NCBI RefSeq assembly: GCF_001949145.1
Contig: NW_019091362.1
Coordinates: forward strand, 5,773,904 to 5,837,903
Direction of reading: 5' to 3'
Origin: Acanthaster planci
Taxonomy: Eukaryota; Echinodermata; Asteroidea; Valvatida; Acanthasteridae
Length of the DNA stretch: 64,000 bases
Under the pieces are notes generated by a model. That model saw nothing but the letters and a program-made list of their open reading frames with translations, had not been told where the DNA came from and did no database searches. Made by a program: the position numbers and the translations under genes. Position 1 is the stretch's first letter, and every line of letters starts with the position of its first letter. Positions 34,911-49,300 of this stretch are shown here, piece by piece.

Positions 34911-37004
34911 ATTGAAGTCAGCGAATATGCATTTAATATAGAGCAAAAAGCCAGGAGAAATAAATTCAGGGTGCCCTGTGCCGGGTGCCAAACCCTCTTG
35001 CAAAACATCACACACAAAAAGCGTCTTCAGATGATCTTACTCGCTACGGCAGCTTTAGTGGTATTTAACTGTCTGCGCATGCAACTACTTTGTGCTTGTT
35101 AAAATGTCACTGAGCGGTGTAAGTGCGATGTGAAGGCACCTTTAAGTTAATGCATCCCTTTTAGGAAGCCAATACGAATTTTCTGATACGAACATCAAAT
35201 CAACATTAGCATAATAATAATATGAGTAATGCTATTATTCCACCTTTTCCCTTTAGTACCCCTAAAAGCTTGTGGGATTAAAAAACAAGACAATAATGGC
35301 AATTTTTAGGAACATAGGTTTACCAAATCGCGTTCGATCACATGACCAGAGGTATGAAAGTATCATATATGAGGAAGACGAGGAAATTAGTCCATTTTCC
35401 TGGGGAAAAATACATGTACAATTCTGCAAATTACCTTGAGTAATGTTCTATATGAAACTTTTTCGTTAAACTGTTTCCAAAATATCTAAATTCAATACTT
35501 TATAATTGTCACTGATTTGTTTTAATGCGACAAGGAAACGATTTCTACTCCGTGTCCACCTACAGACGTGAATAAAATACAGCAGCACGAATAGCCACAT
35601 CTGCATTACTAGTCCCTCGAAGAAAAAGACCAGCTGGGCGTTTTTCTCTTATTCTAGCATGCCCTATTTTCCGCATGATGCTATTTTTATATCAACATTT
35701 CATTCGGTTCGTATACGCTCACTATGATTACTTCACAATAAGTTATCCTTTGCATTTAATTGTGTGTTGTTAGCAAGGATTTTCAGAAGGATGGATTATT
35801 TTGTAACATTTTGTAAGGTGTCATTTCAATTAATACAATTTCTTTAACCAGGGAATAAATAAAAGTAACAGTTTAGTCAGCTCTCTTCTTTCGAACATTA
35901 CCTCTAAATAATGGTGGAGTTCATGTAAATAAGTGATTCTCTAAATATTTACAGGAAAATGTACATTATAATGGAGAATATCTAAAACCTTCCCAAAAGT
36001 ATATTAATAAAAACAAATATTTTCCCACTGCGTACCTGTTTGTTCTACTTATTCGAAAGGCAGACCCGATGAAATGCCCATTTGTAGTTGCTTTTCTTAT
36101 AACGTAAAGAAGGTATATATTACTAAGTGTCTGGTTGAAGTCGTGCATTGAACGTGCCTGTCAGACCAACTCATTCCAGAGTCAAATTCGAGGCTTTTTA
36201 ACAAAATGAGCAGGAACTAGTCACTGGGCGAAGTGGAGAGATAAAAAAAAACAAACAAAAAAACAAAAACAAAACAAAAAAGCCCAGAACAAAACACCCC
36301 CCAAAACATGGAGCTGCTTGTCCCCGATGTTAGACATACTGATATTTGTAACCGCTGATATTATGTCTACGGAATAAGAGTTTTTAATGAAAAAATGGTA
36401 TCTTTTATTTCTATCAATGCAAAGCACAGCACTTAAATATTTGATTTATCGATAAATGGAAACTCTAAAGCTGCAATGTTTTGTCAGCGGAATATCTAAT
36501 TGAAGTAGACGACTGACACAGAAGTGAAGTTTTCTGATTCCAGAAAAATCCTCAGTTAAACCTATCCCGGTTCTGTCCCTTTTGCCAGAATGCTCACGTC
36601 ACACAAGGGTACAGGTATTGCAAGATAAACCGCACCGGAATCTGCTCTAAATTCGCAATGTGCAACACCACGCTAAACACGATATAGATGCATGCCGTCT
36701 GCAGTGAGTTCCGTATTCCAGTGGTTGCTCGACTTTGAATAAAGTTTTTCACTGAATATTCTTATCTACCGTACTATAAATATCTAACTCAATCTCAATA
36801 ACATTTTACTTTCAAAAAGCTATAAGAGCAACTTTCAAATAAACTCATTAAATAAAACTTATGTCTGGAAACACGACAAAATCAAAACAAAATCATGGAA
36901 GGATAACCTTACCTGTTGTCTATCAACGACAAAGTCATAACTAAATTATCTGCGCGATAGTCTCATTGACTGAAGTCGAAGGAAACACGGTACACATTAT
37001 ATGT
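34911..37004. other. Intergenic, simple-sequence rich, no gene seen
   Basis: This AT-rich stretch contains an A/C-rich low-complexity run (AAACAAACAAAAAAACAAAA type) at about 36242-36290. No supported coding region was found on either strand. Confidence 0.45.
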
Positions 37005-37010
37005 TTTATT
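37005..37010 (-). terminator. Candidate polyadenylation signal of PDE1
   Basis: A reverse-strand AATAAA lies about 375 bases past the PDE1 stop codon at 37385 and is the first such signal I see downstream. It is inferred from position. Confidence 0.4.
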
Positions 37011-37384
37011 CGGTATAGGTTTGTAGGTGCCATCGGCTTCTGACACTGGCTAACAAAGTAGGGAGAGTCCAGTCCTCGTGAACACAGTCTGGGTACTTGC
37101 ATCACACTATACTCCGTGCACAGTCCTCAGGTTGGTACAGTCACTATCGCCAACCCCACAGTTTGTGGACGTCGTCTTTACACCGACGAACAGACAAACG
37201 ACACTCAGGATGCATATTAAGCCACAATGCCAACATCCCTCCATGAAAACCTCAAAAAGCCATGAGCGTCCACACCAGCCTGGTATGAATATACTTCATC
37301 ACATGTTGATGACGTCACACAAACATATATTTACATGAGTTTTTTTTCCAAAAATTCATACGTTGGTGATTCCTGGCCGCAGTA

Positions 37385-40300
37385 TCATGCAGTAGGCTGC
37401 TTAGACGGCGAGGAGTCACCCTGCCTGACCCGGCGCACGCCCTCATTACTTGGCACCCTCCTGGGGATGCCCTTGGAAGTGCGCCCTCTAGTGCCAGAGT
37501 TATTCGAGTCTGCTCCACCGCTGCCGCTGGGTGAGCAGGCCCTCACAGGGTGGCTTGTGTCCTCTGGTGACCTCTGACTTTCTATTGACCTCTGTCCCGA
37601 GTTGCGCCTCGGCGAGGAGACCCCACAAGAGTCTTTGGAATTGACATCCCTGCTATCGTCGTTTGGGAAGACATCGTTAATGCTTATATCACTCGTGTGC
37701 TCTTCTGACATACTGGACAACCTCGATTGGCCTTTGACCTCTGCAAAGACACGAAATGCTTTGAAAAGTAAGGTTCTAGAAATTAAAAATATGTCTCAAT
37801 GTGTAGCTGCAATGAATTTTTCCAGACATCATTTTTGTGCAATTTTATACTCTTTTTCAATGTATGGAAACTATTTGGCATCTTTATTAGGTTAAATGTT
37901 TTGAAAAATGCATTTTTTTAAACATTGTAAATTATCCATGCTGTCCTAAATAACTGAGGGCACTGTTCCTGTGGTGTCATCAGAGGTAGACGTGTCTTAG
38001 TGCATAGGTTTTTTCTTTTCAACTTGTGAACCCAGAATTCACTCAAGGAAAACGTTTAGTTTGATTACTACTTTATCCCAACACAACAATGAATCGCTAA
38101 AGAAGAGAACACTCAGGCCAACAAAATCTACAAAAGGAGTTGTTTTTGTGCACACACCAATGTAACACGGAGGTTTTCTTCCTAGGGTGACATCACAATT
38201 TTGCTCATGAATATGGAAATATCATTAGGAAAAAAAATTAAAAAAGCCAAAACGCCATGGTGAAACAAAACTTGAAATGAAGTTAAATGAGACACAGAGA
38301 TTTGTAATTTGTAAAAAATTACAACAAACCAACCTTTCAATAAACTGGAAAAGACTTGTGCACTTTTAAATTAAGGGCAACAACGTGAATAGTCGGTACA
38401 AGCTCGGATGGCATACGGGTGATATGCACTCAGACGACAGTGGCATTTAAACTGCACACTGGTTGTGGCAATCAGATATTCGGGTGTCACAGGGTTAGCA
38501 AGAATTTTGGTATAATTAAGTAGTTGTACGTGCGGTACATGGACAGTTAGCGAACAGTATGTTTTTATATTAAGATCCACGGAAGGCATGCACAAAGGAG
38601 GACGATGCATATGTATGACAGACATCCAAAGCCCCCCCCCTTAGGATATACAGCAGAGCAAAAAATGATAACATGAAGACGGGACGAGGACATACAGAAA
38701 ATGACTGATTGGGAGGCAGCAGTGCCAGACTATCCAGCAAGCACTATAAGCACTGTGCCTGGGGCCTACGAAACTTGGGGACCAATCAACATACCGGGAA
38801 TAAAATGTTATAAAACACAACTGCCAACAACGCATGTTTACAGAGAAAAACTCACGCGGATACTCCATATCCATCCACCTTAGCATCAATACGAAAATAC
38901 GAAGCTCAAACCATGATATCGGTGCATGTTTGTTAAGGCAGCCGTGGAGTAGGGCATACGGAATACTGGTTCGCGGTCCTAGAGAATGACAGTGCCTAGG
39001 GCCTATAAACTTAATTCAGCCCGGGTGGCCGTTCACCAAGTCACTCAGGAAATGCACGAACTCAAATGGGTGAGTCCACTAGATTAGACTTCATGTTTTC
39101 ATTGCTATAGCATGTAGCCCACAAGTGCCATTCAAGACACGCTTGAGATGAATTTTTTTTAAAAAGTGCACAGAAGGAAAGGAAGAGGGGTTGATGATGG
39201 TGGAACGACGGCATTACAAGAATGCTTTGGCAAGGTAGCCCATCAGAGAAAGGCGGATTAGCACGACATGTGTGAAAGCGGGAGCTGGACGTTCAACAGC
39301 AACAAAATGAATGGAATGCACACATATAAGTTTATAAAGACATCTATGTAATGACCTGTGGCCGCGTATTCTTTCCATCTGTTCTTATTCAGCTGCAGCG
39401 GCTCTATCCAACTCCGCATGGCCTTCATGGGCACCGATGGCTTTCTGGTTAGACTAATCCTACCAGGGCTTGATGGAGGTCGATTTTGCTGCGGACCCTG
39501 GGAAACCAAGAGAGAAGGTCGTGAGAGTAATTACGGCAAGGCAAGCAATTTAGGTAGCCTAAATAACTACAAACGGTGGATTTAGACGGAGGGAAAATTT
39601 TCTCTTCGCTTACACATCGTCATTAGATGCCGTTATTTTTAGATCTGTCTGTTTTCCGAGTCCGCGTGGAGCACAAGACATGAGTATCTCAGGGCAGGAT
39701 CTGAGCTGACAGTCCCCACTTACTGATGCCGCCATGTGAAGCTTTCGGTTGGCGAGAAGGCGCCAATCGGAGTTTACTTAGCGGTCTATTGGTCACACTG
39801 AGTGAGTCGATGAAAACCCAAATTACGACACGAATTTTGCCCAGAGGGAAAAGTCGGTTCCTAACATTTAGCAATAATGCAAAATGTAACTAGATGGAGT
39901 ATCGGGAGATGTAGGCCTAACTATGTGAAGATATGCTAAATAGGCTAAAGGTTAAATGATTCGTTCAAGTTAGCCTTTGGTAAAATGTGTCAGGATGATG
40001 GGTAGTGTTGCAAATATTACATGCAATCAACAGTGCTGACAGATTCAATGACTTAGAGGTAGTGTGCAAAATGCCTACTTGCTCTGAAAATGACTCACTT
40101 CCTTTGGAAATGCAACTGCAGTGTGGTTTCTAAGAGTAAAGTTGAGAAACTGTACAAGAAAAGGTATAAACCATTTTCCAATCTGATCTAAAGACGGCCA
40201 AATACGATTGCGTTGATAGACTCGTCGCCTCAGAGGTGTGACGGTTTGTGTAGTCAGCGCACCTTACAGACTTCCACCTTGCTCAGAATTTGACTCCAAA

Positions 40301-43300
40301 CACGGAACTCTGTGTTGTACTATGGAGCTATTAAACAATAGCTCCATGGTTGAACCGGGACCAAACCCATTCAGTGCCCCGCACAACGAAACAAGTCGCC
40401 GGTAAATTTCCCCCTCCTAAACTGGACCTCGATTTCATCATCACTCGCTTGGCCAACCATATTACCTGATACGAAGGCATGCTGCTCGTCCGGGGCGTGC
40501 TGGTGGGACGAGCCAACGGGATCGAGTTGCGCTTGGTCTTCAGACTGCTCTCGTCTGGCTCGCTGGAAGGCAGTTCTTGGAGCACTCTGTCGATCATGTC
40601 GCAGCACACGATGAGACTAGGCTCGACAATGAAGTCGATGAAACCTGTCAGGGAAGCGGCTTAGACTATTAAAGACGCCAAAGAAAAAAATTACAGTAGC
40701 ACGGCTTCTCGTGCGTTCTGGGGTATACTTTCTGTTCTCTCGGTACCCATGTTGTGTACTAGATGGCTAGTCATTTCGTGCATACTTCTGGAGCAGAACG
40801 CTTACCAACGTCCACAAGGTAGCAAGACAATACTGTCTTGTGTATATTTTTCGAGTAACGTTTATCGTGTACTGATATGCGAATGAAGAATAACATCACC
40901 TGTTCGTTTCTATGCTAAGAACGTTGGGCCCTTACACAGCTATACCTGTGGGGTATTCCCTTTGTTCACATGTACAAAACTCCCACACAACGCGCAAAAA
41001 TTTTCAAATCACTCCCATTTTAACCAGATTCATTTTCCTACTTTGGAAATTCGACTGAAGGTCCCTTATTTAAAATACTTCATTTTGCGACAGATGAATG
41101 GCAGTTGAAAATTCCCCTTTTTTGAGTAAATGTGAAAAATCTATCTCGTGAAATTCTTCTGGGGTACCACTTTAGTACCCCATAAGGGTCAAAACTGGCC
41201 TTATGGGGTACCTTCCATTGTTCCAGTACCCACAAGCCCCTCTATACATGTTTGATATATCTCACATGTATAACAAAGGCCGAAAAGGGCCGTCAAAGTT
41301 ATCACAGAACTGCAAAATATGTACATCCCCTGTGACTTGAAAATTCATTGGCTTAACCAATTCACCTCAATTTACATACTGGAAGCACTCTCAGAATAAA
41401 TTTCAACCAGTTTTAAGTAAAACATCACACATTTTTTTACAATTTTTTTCGACGTTTAAACTTTCCGTCTTCAAAAACAAGTGGCTACAGAGGCATGATG
41501 TACACCATAATGTTTAATTGAGCTCAAATATCGACTGCCTGTATACTTTTGAAATCAGTAATGCTTAACTCAAGTTAAGCAACGACTGTTAACTGCCAAC
41601 AGGAACAGCGTTTTTTTATTGTGGATAGAGTTGAGTGAACTTGTCAGTGTATTTAAGCCACTTCTAATGTGGAAAATGTGCCGCACAGCTTATAGATATA
41701 AGAAGCTGCACACTGCAGGTATTCGAATACTTAATGTAAGGGATTTGGCGAACTGATTTGAAAGACAAACCTATTTGCGATTCAGCGATCATGGTGGATT
41801 TTCGGTCACAGAGCGGAGAAAATGCAACCCCGAGCTCCTTCTCTCTGTCTCCCTAGAAACGAAAAAGTGACACCAGTCAACAAAATATGAGAAAACAGCG
41901 AGTGCAAAAATTGTTTGGGTTTGTAGTATGGATACTATTCGAGGGAGTTGGGTTTGCTTCAGGAATGGCTATCTTCGAAGAGAACTCTTCTTAACTGACT
42001 TTGTAGCAAAGGTCTCCAGTTTCTAAATGTAATATCTTACGCACACATAGCCTGGATTTGGGGCTCAGTTGGTGTGAAAGCCGCCAGAATTGATTTGCTT
42101 GCATACTTATAACATCACATAGACCGTTTCAGTAGTGAACGACGCATGATCGTGTTTATTTGTACTTGATGTGCTGCGTAAGATCTGTGGTTTTGGCTCC
42201 GAAACAGTTCTCCGCTGTCCTTGCGGCTTTTGTTCAGAACTACCTCCAGAATCCTCCAGAATGCGCATGTTAATATAGGTAAGACGTCTAGCAGCAAACA
42301 TAACTGGGTTTCAGTTAGCAGTTGGGCTACTGGCGTGCAAACCAACCTGTCTGAAAAATTCGTGCATGAGCAGCGTTGTCCACTTGTGGTGCAGAGTCCA
42401 ATCTTTTGCAGGGTGGCTGATGTCGGCACAGTGTAAGGCAAGGGCCATTGCTTTGGGTTTGTCTAATGTACTGCTGAGAAATAAAGAAACGAGAAACGTC
42501 TGAGGCGCAGCCCTTTACGAGGACTGAAAAAAATGGGGGTGATGCCTTAGGACTGAGAGCCTCGGCTTTGATGCTGCTTTAAAATTCGTCTATGTATCCA
42601 TAAAGAAAGTTATACAGTATCGTTGAGGACGTGTATTGTAAGCATTCTGTTAAGTTACAACTTGTTACTGTATACTCTGCTATACATATGCAGTAGTGTA
42701 AGGGGGGAAACTGCCCCCCTCCCGTGGGAACTCTTACCCCCCCCCCCGACGAACCTGGCTATGCCACTGCCCTAGTGCATATGTATTGGTGATTAATCTT
42801 GCAAGTTATCCGCTTCCTTACCTCTAACTTGTGACCAATCAGAGGCGTTTTCCTAATATAAAAGCTAGCTCAACAGCTACTGACCAATCAGCAATCAGGT
42901 TGGTTTCATTTTGGATCACCAGCTCCAATGGACTTCCCACAGGGACACACATAAAAATCATGCACAGTTTGCATTATAAATCACACATTCAGAGCGGACT
43001 CCACGAGTGAGCCACATGGAGGCCGTGCACTTGCCATACACTGAGCTTGATGAAACTGTCATTCGCAGTAAAAAAAGAAAACAAGAAAAACGACAAAATA
43101 TACCGACCTGTCAGCCACACTGATCATACTCTTGACTTGTTTAAGTTGCTGGAAATGATAAGACATATCTGTGGCTAAGACCATGTCGATCACAAGGTTG
43201 CGCAGCTCCCTGAAAGGGAAAACCACAGATGATGTTAAGGATATGTTCTCGGAGAGATATTATCGGAACGATCAGGCAGATGTACACTTTTCAGTGAAAA

Positions 43301-46300
43301 ATGTTACGGGAATGACACCACCGACTGGAATTATGTAAAGTTGGTATTTATACTGTCATGACAAAGAAGTTATTGGATAAGCATTCCTTTGTTGTACTCC
43401 TGTTGCCTATTTTCTTCAATGTAATGGATGACGATGAGGTATTTTTGGATAGAATAAACACTGTTATAATAGGAAACAGAAGTCTAGTGCTTAAAAAGTG
43501 CGTATTGCAAGGCCTTAGACGACAACTGCATAGGAGACTCACACTAAAGAGTATATGGCCGTGTCCGAAACGAGCTTTCAGAGCTACGGTTGGTCTACTG
43601 TCTGCGCGTCTCTACGCACTTTCAACGGAGTGAAGACCAAGACCTAGCTCTAAACAACGGATTCGGATGCAGTCTAAGTTAAGATCCGTTTCAAATGGAA
43701 ATGAACTTGTCAGTGTTGACTAGAAGAATTACAACTGCCAGGAACTAAAATATCCTCAGTTTTGTAATACGCACGTATAGTCCTCCTTGTTGACATTCAC
43801 AAGAAAGTTTTTGTCGTCTTCCTTCATTAGTCGGAAAGAGCTGCTGATGTGGTGGTTTTCCAACACGGCTCGGTCATTGTATAGCAACGCCATGTCAGAT
43901 CTGCACACAGGAAATGAGATTTTTTATGAGCACTTCACTTTGCAGATTACTGCTTAATGCAGAGGACACTTAGCACTAATATCCACTCAAGGGCGTCAGG
44001 TAAATTAGATACTGTGCTTACTTCTGCCATTATTGGGCTAACTTTCAGCTCCGGATAACCACCGGTCTGCAACGGGCTACAACATCTCTACAACTCTTAT
44101 TTTTCCTACAACTTGTATGGACGGCCAAAGTAGAAGAAGTGTCACCTTTTAGTTGGTTTTCGATTTTACCTCCAATTCGTTCAAAATGGACATTTGTCTC
44201 ATTGATTTTAAATAAGGTTGTATTTTCATTTAGTATTTAGTAGTACGTGTTCTGATAGCTGCGTGGGATTTGTAACACTTTGTGAATTCTTCTGTTGTAC
44301 CGACGGCCAACCATAGTTTTAACAGCCATTTACAGGCAAACACGACTGTGATGTCACAAGAGCTGACCCTATTATGCCTTTCCAAAGAGATTCTGATGTT
44401 TAACTTACGAAGTGTTGACGTGGAAAGCATTGGTTGTACCAGTGTGCTCAAAGTCGTGAATTATCGCGGCTAGAAGAGCTGCAATGATTTCGATATCGGT
44501 CAGCCAGTGCTTAGGAAACGAAAAAAGAAATATTCGAAAGTTGAGAATTGGATCATTTAGAACTTATAGAAGGGTAAACGCGTTTATACATCTTTTCAGG
44601 CAAATGTGTCCAAATAATGACATCCCTTGGATGGAATACGGGCGATTCACAGTAGCGCGCCTCCAAGAGTTTGTAACGCGTTGGCCAATCGCAATGCGCG
44701 AAACCTGTCGACCCTTTCCAAATGCGCACTAGGTCGACAGGTTAGGCGCATTGTAATTGGCCAACGCGTTACAAACTCTTGGAGGCGCGCTACTAGTGAA
44801 TCGCCCGTACTGACAGAACTTTTTACTTACAAGGTTGGCGATTAAAAAAATCATACAGAGTAGAAGAGATAAAAGGCTGGTGCTCGTGCAGTCAGACTTT
44901 TATGCTTCATAGGAGTTGACAGCCTCGCCTAGACTTTTCCTAAACAGGTTTGCTGATAACATTATTCTTAAACCCGCCCGCACTCTCCTGATGGGCCCAT
45001 AGACAAGCAGACATGGAATGTTTTGTGGGCAAAGCGGAGAAGAGATTTTTATGCCATGTACTATTTGTTTTTAACGAAAATCGAGTGAAATTTCGGTGTG
45101 ATAGCAAATGCTGGCTTACCATAAGCCCCATGTTAACCAGCATGTGATGTAATGTTTGCGTGACGTCCGCAGCATGAAGCAGGTTATGGTAGGGGTTTCC
45201 GTGCTTGCTGTAGCCGTTCTCCATGGCCTCTAGAAAGCCGTTCAGGTTCTGGACTGGGATCTACAAGGAGAAAACAGGTGAAAGTGTGTGTGTGGATTTA
45301 ATGAAAGTTCGAGCAAGGGTTGACAAGCACAAGAATAGTTGCATAGAACTATATCAAGGCTACTATTTTGTAGGCTTTGGCTAAATGCAACGATGCTCTG
45401 ATAAGACAAGAACTGTGCAAGGTTATTTATCAAAACAGCAAAAAAAGGCAAATATTACAGGCTATCAATTTTGCATCAGTTCGTTGTATACAATTTGTCC
45501 GGATATTAAAATTGATTGATGCAAAATTGAAGAGTTCGTGACAGCTAGAGATTGGGAGCATCGAGCGTGTAATGACAAACATGAAACAATCCGTGCTGCA
45601 CTATTTCAGCGGTTACGTTTTGACAAAGGCTGGTTGAGCGAAACAAAATGGGCAATTCAAACTCACACGCAATCTTCACATTTTCAAAAAAGTGAGTAAA
45701 CCTACTACAACAACAACAACAACAACACATAAACAGTCTAAAGTCCTGAACAATTTTTATTTAGTTTGGTATCCAAACATCAAGGGGATAAATGTTCATG
45801 ATTAATCTTCGGTATTTTGGCCAAGTTTGTCCTCGCTTCAGTGAGTCTCGTTTGTATGACTAACTACCGCATTGTGTTGTCTGTCTGGGCGGGCGGGCAT
45901 TTAAGTGTCGTTGGGCATTTGCGCCACTTGGGGTGACGTCACGTCATTTCATTTTTTATTTGATGACATATTGGTGTTTTGTTTTAATGGCGCTTTCAGC
46001 TATTCGGGCTATTTGGGCCAACAACTATACGTTTTTTCATAACCTTTACTCAGCATCTCATTATACGGAGTTATAGAAGACGGTCCAGTTTTAGAGGCAG
46101 GAGGAAACCGGAGTACGAGAGCGAGTATGGACTGGAAACCAAATGCACTTAAAGGCTGGGCTAAGACGGTTTGATGCCATTTCATCGGCATCAGATCTTA
46201 ACTTCGACCATCGTACGTGACCGAGCAAGAGTTAAGCTGTTGGTGCGTTAGTATGGTTTGAGATTGACATGCGATCTCCGTCTCCAGACAGACATCAGAA

Positions 46301-49300
46301 ACCAAACTGGCTTCTTCTATAGACCTTTTTCCTGTGATGTCACGATTGTACTGGAACTATGATGTGTTGTGATGGTAATGAGTGCATAGTGTTGTGGTTG
46401 TAATCTACATATTCTAGATAAACTAGTCAAGCATGCAGCGTTTGCACGAGCGCTTGCATGCACGTGATTAAAGTTGCCCGTATATGCGATCACCGTGGCC
46501 AAGGCGGTCCACGTGATTGTGATGGTGTTGTTTACAATCCAGTCATGTGGGCGAAAAAGGTCTAAATGATCCTATAATACGCAAGGCAGGAATTGCATCA
46601 ACAACGACAACCGCAGCGACAACTAAAATAGCAGGAAAAGCAGTAAAAAAAAAACCGAAAAGAACAATATCGAATGGCATAATGTTTGTCTTTCAGTTTT
46701 TCACTCTCTACTCCAGTGAGTAAAATCTTTAACTCACGGGTCTTGCGTTAAAAATGAACAGAATAAACATCTTTCAACGATGGCAAACCAGCCAGATTGG
46801 CTAAGTCCAAATTTCATGGTTGTGGCTGACAGTACTGCGTGCGTCCATAGGAAGTTACTGCAGCTGGTTGCTAGTGGCTTCCATGAGCGCGACTGTTGTT
46901 GCAGGATGTAGCCGTTGTTTATATCTAATTTATTTACTTTCGAAAGCAGCAATGGCCTCAACATCATACCCTGGGTGCAAGACCGATATTTGGCCACCGC
47001 GTGACTTGAACACAAATTGTTCAGTTAATTTGCAAAGGAAGAATAAGGGCGGATCCAATGCCATTTGTGGGGGGAAGGGTTTGGAGGATCAGGCGCGAGA
47101 CCCCCCCCCCATTTTTAGGGGCCTACGTCTAAAGATGGCTAGATCCCCTGAAAAGCAGAGCCACGTAAGGGGTAGGTCTCAATTGTGCGTGCACGTTTAA
47201 GGATAAAACAAGGGAATCCAATGGCTTCAATCCTGCCGACAATAGAGCCCCCCCCCCCTTGACAAACAAAGATTTCCCGATCCCCTCCTTTAAAAAAAAT
47301 CCTGGACCCGCCGCCTGGGAGTGGGAATTTCGACATGTATCCTTTTGTGGCCTTTCTTCTAAGGAGTGGGCTCTTTTCATGTTTCGGAGGGGGAGGGAAC
47401 TGAAAGAGTCGCCCCAAAGAAAACTTTCACTCAAAATATTTCCAAAACTGACAACGGTTGCCTGTTTGAGAGGCTATGGTACTGGTCCCCCCCTTCCCGA
47501 TCAAGAAACAGCCACAAAACAGTTACCAGGGATTCCAGACCATAATGACGATCCATCAAATGGCAGCAATAAGATGCGCGAATGACGAACCACTATTTTT
47601 CTACCTAAAGGCGCAACGCCGGCACTAAATGACTTCCAGAAATTGCCTCCAGAATATTGCCAAGGAATTGTTTACAGCCGGAGCGTGTCGAGGTGGCAAT
47701 GAGCCTGGATTGTTCCATCATGTCAAATGAGCTTCATCCCATGGGGGTGACACTATTCCGAAGTAACAAAGTCTTGTAGACACTAAAATAACACTGTAAA
47801 TATATCTCGCTCAGAAAAAATGAATAAAGTGTGTTTCTCTTAGCAACAGCAAAGAGCCATACAATAAACGCCTTTAGTGAAAAACATCTATAAAAGTTTC
47901 GTTGTTACTATCAGGCTAAATTTCCTTTCATAATTACAAGCGCACCGTGGTTAATGTTGTAGAACCATCACATGCTCCGGATATGACAAACTGCATGCAT
48001 TGCTGAAATTATGACGCCATGGTCTCCGTTCGACCCTTGCCAGTTGTAATGGAGGGCGCCCGCTGTGCCGGAAATTGCACAGTATTAAAGGGGCAACGAC
48101 GGATCAAGAAATACTATCAGAATGCACAGATGTCTGCCTATTTTAAGTGGGCACCCAAAACCTCTGATGCATGACCTGAGCAATGTACATTACTCTGATC
48201 TATGTATAGAGCAACGTCTGAATGAAGCCGGAATGCGTCGAAGGTAACAAAACATTTTACGAAGGAATCCCGGCACTGTTTTTGTTTTGTTTTGAAGGCT
48301 TCATTCAGAATGGCTCAGAATCTGTACCAGTGCATGGCAAGGGGAAACTTGAAGTATGTAATTGCTTTCTTGAGCGTGTACTATTGAGTACAATTCCTTC
48401 TCCGTGTTCTTGCACCTCTGGAAGTGCCCCCAATCGCATGCGCCAATTCTTTGAGTTTTGCCATCAGGTTGCAATTCCTAGATACATTACAGTGGCAGAC
48501 TATGATGATCACAATGGAATCTCTGAAAAATCCACACCAACGGTATGTTTCCAAAATCAATTACAGGCTTTGTCCAAGTAGTTTAAAATAGTGTTTGATT
48601 CATTGGGGAAGTATGATAGTAATGTTAACTTCAGTAATGAAAATGTGTGTGATGTGTAAACGTGTTAAATTAAAGTGGAACCATGGGGTGTCCCAGTCAC
48701 ACCAGTCTACCCTATGGAAGCATCACCACAATCATCATCACTGACTTGAGTCAGCTTCTTCACTACCAACTCCATCACCGTGACCTTGCAGCCGTCAACA
48801 TCATTTACTTGCTCCACTTTAGACGTGGCCAGCGTGTATTGTGGAACACTAAGTGACAACGTGGCCATAATGACCAACTCATCTTCAGAACCATGCCAGG
48901 CATTCGGTTAATACTTTTATTCCGGGTCGTCGTAGGCGGGGGGTAATCAGACCAGGGTTTCTCATTAACTCGACTGGAAGCGGTCACAACCACGACCAGT
49001 GCCCGGTAGGCTTCAGCCGCGCTCGGCCGCATGTGCGGAGGCTTTGACGGACTTTAAGAGAAGCAAACATTATTTTTCCACTCGACTCATATCTCGTCTT
49101 TTTTCCCCTCCCAAGGTAGACACCCTTATCTTAAAACCTTCCTTCAGGAGTGTACCAGGGGAGAGCGGCACTTGACATGTGGTAAGCAGATTATGGGAAA
49201 TTTCTAATTTGTAAAATTGAAAGACCGAGGTACAAACCAGCCATATCCACGAGACATGGGGACGCGTTCTAATAATATGCGCTGGTCAGAGCGTACCAAC

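Noticed and set aside
46734-47585. Several overlapping frames of about 90-125 codons on both strands
   Set aside because: They arise from biased composition around poly-C tracts and overlap each other in many frames; none has an exon signature.
48222-48581. A 119-codon open frame with ATG on the forward strand inside a PDE1 intron
   Set aside because: No similarity recognised, no promoter or polyadenylation context, and amino-acid usage is not clearly coding. It could be a repeat fragment.
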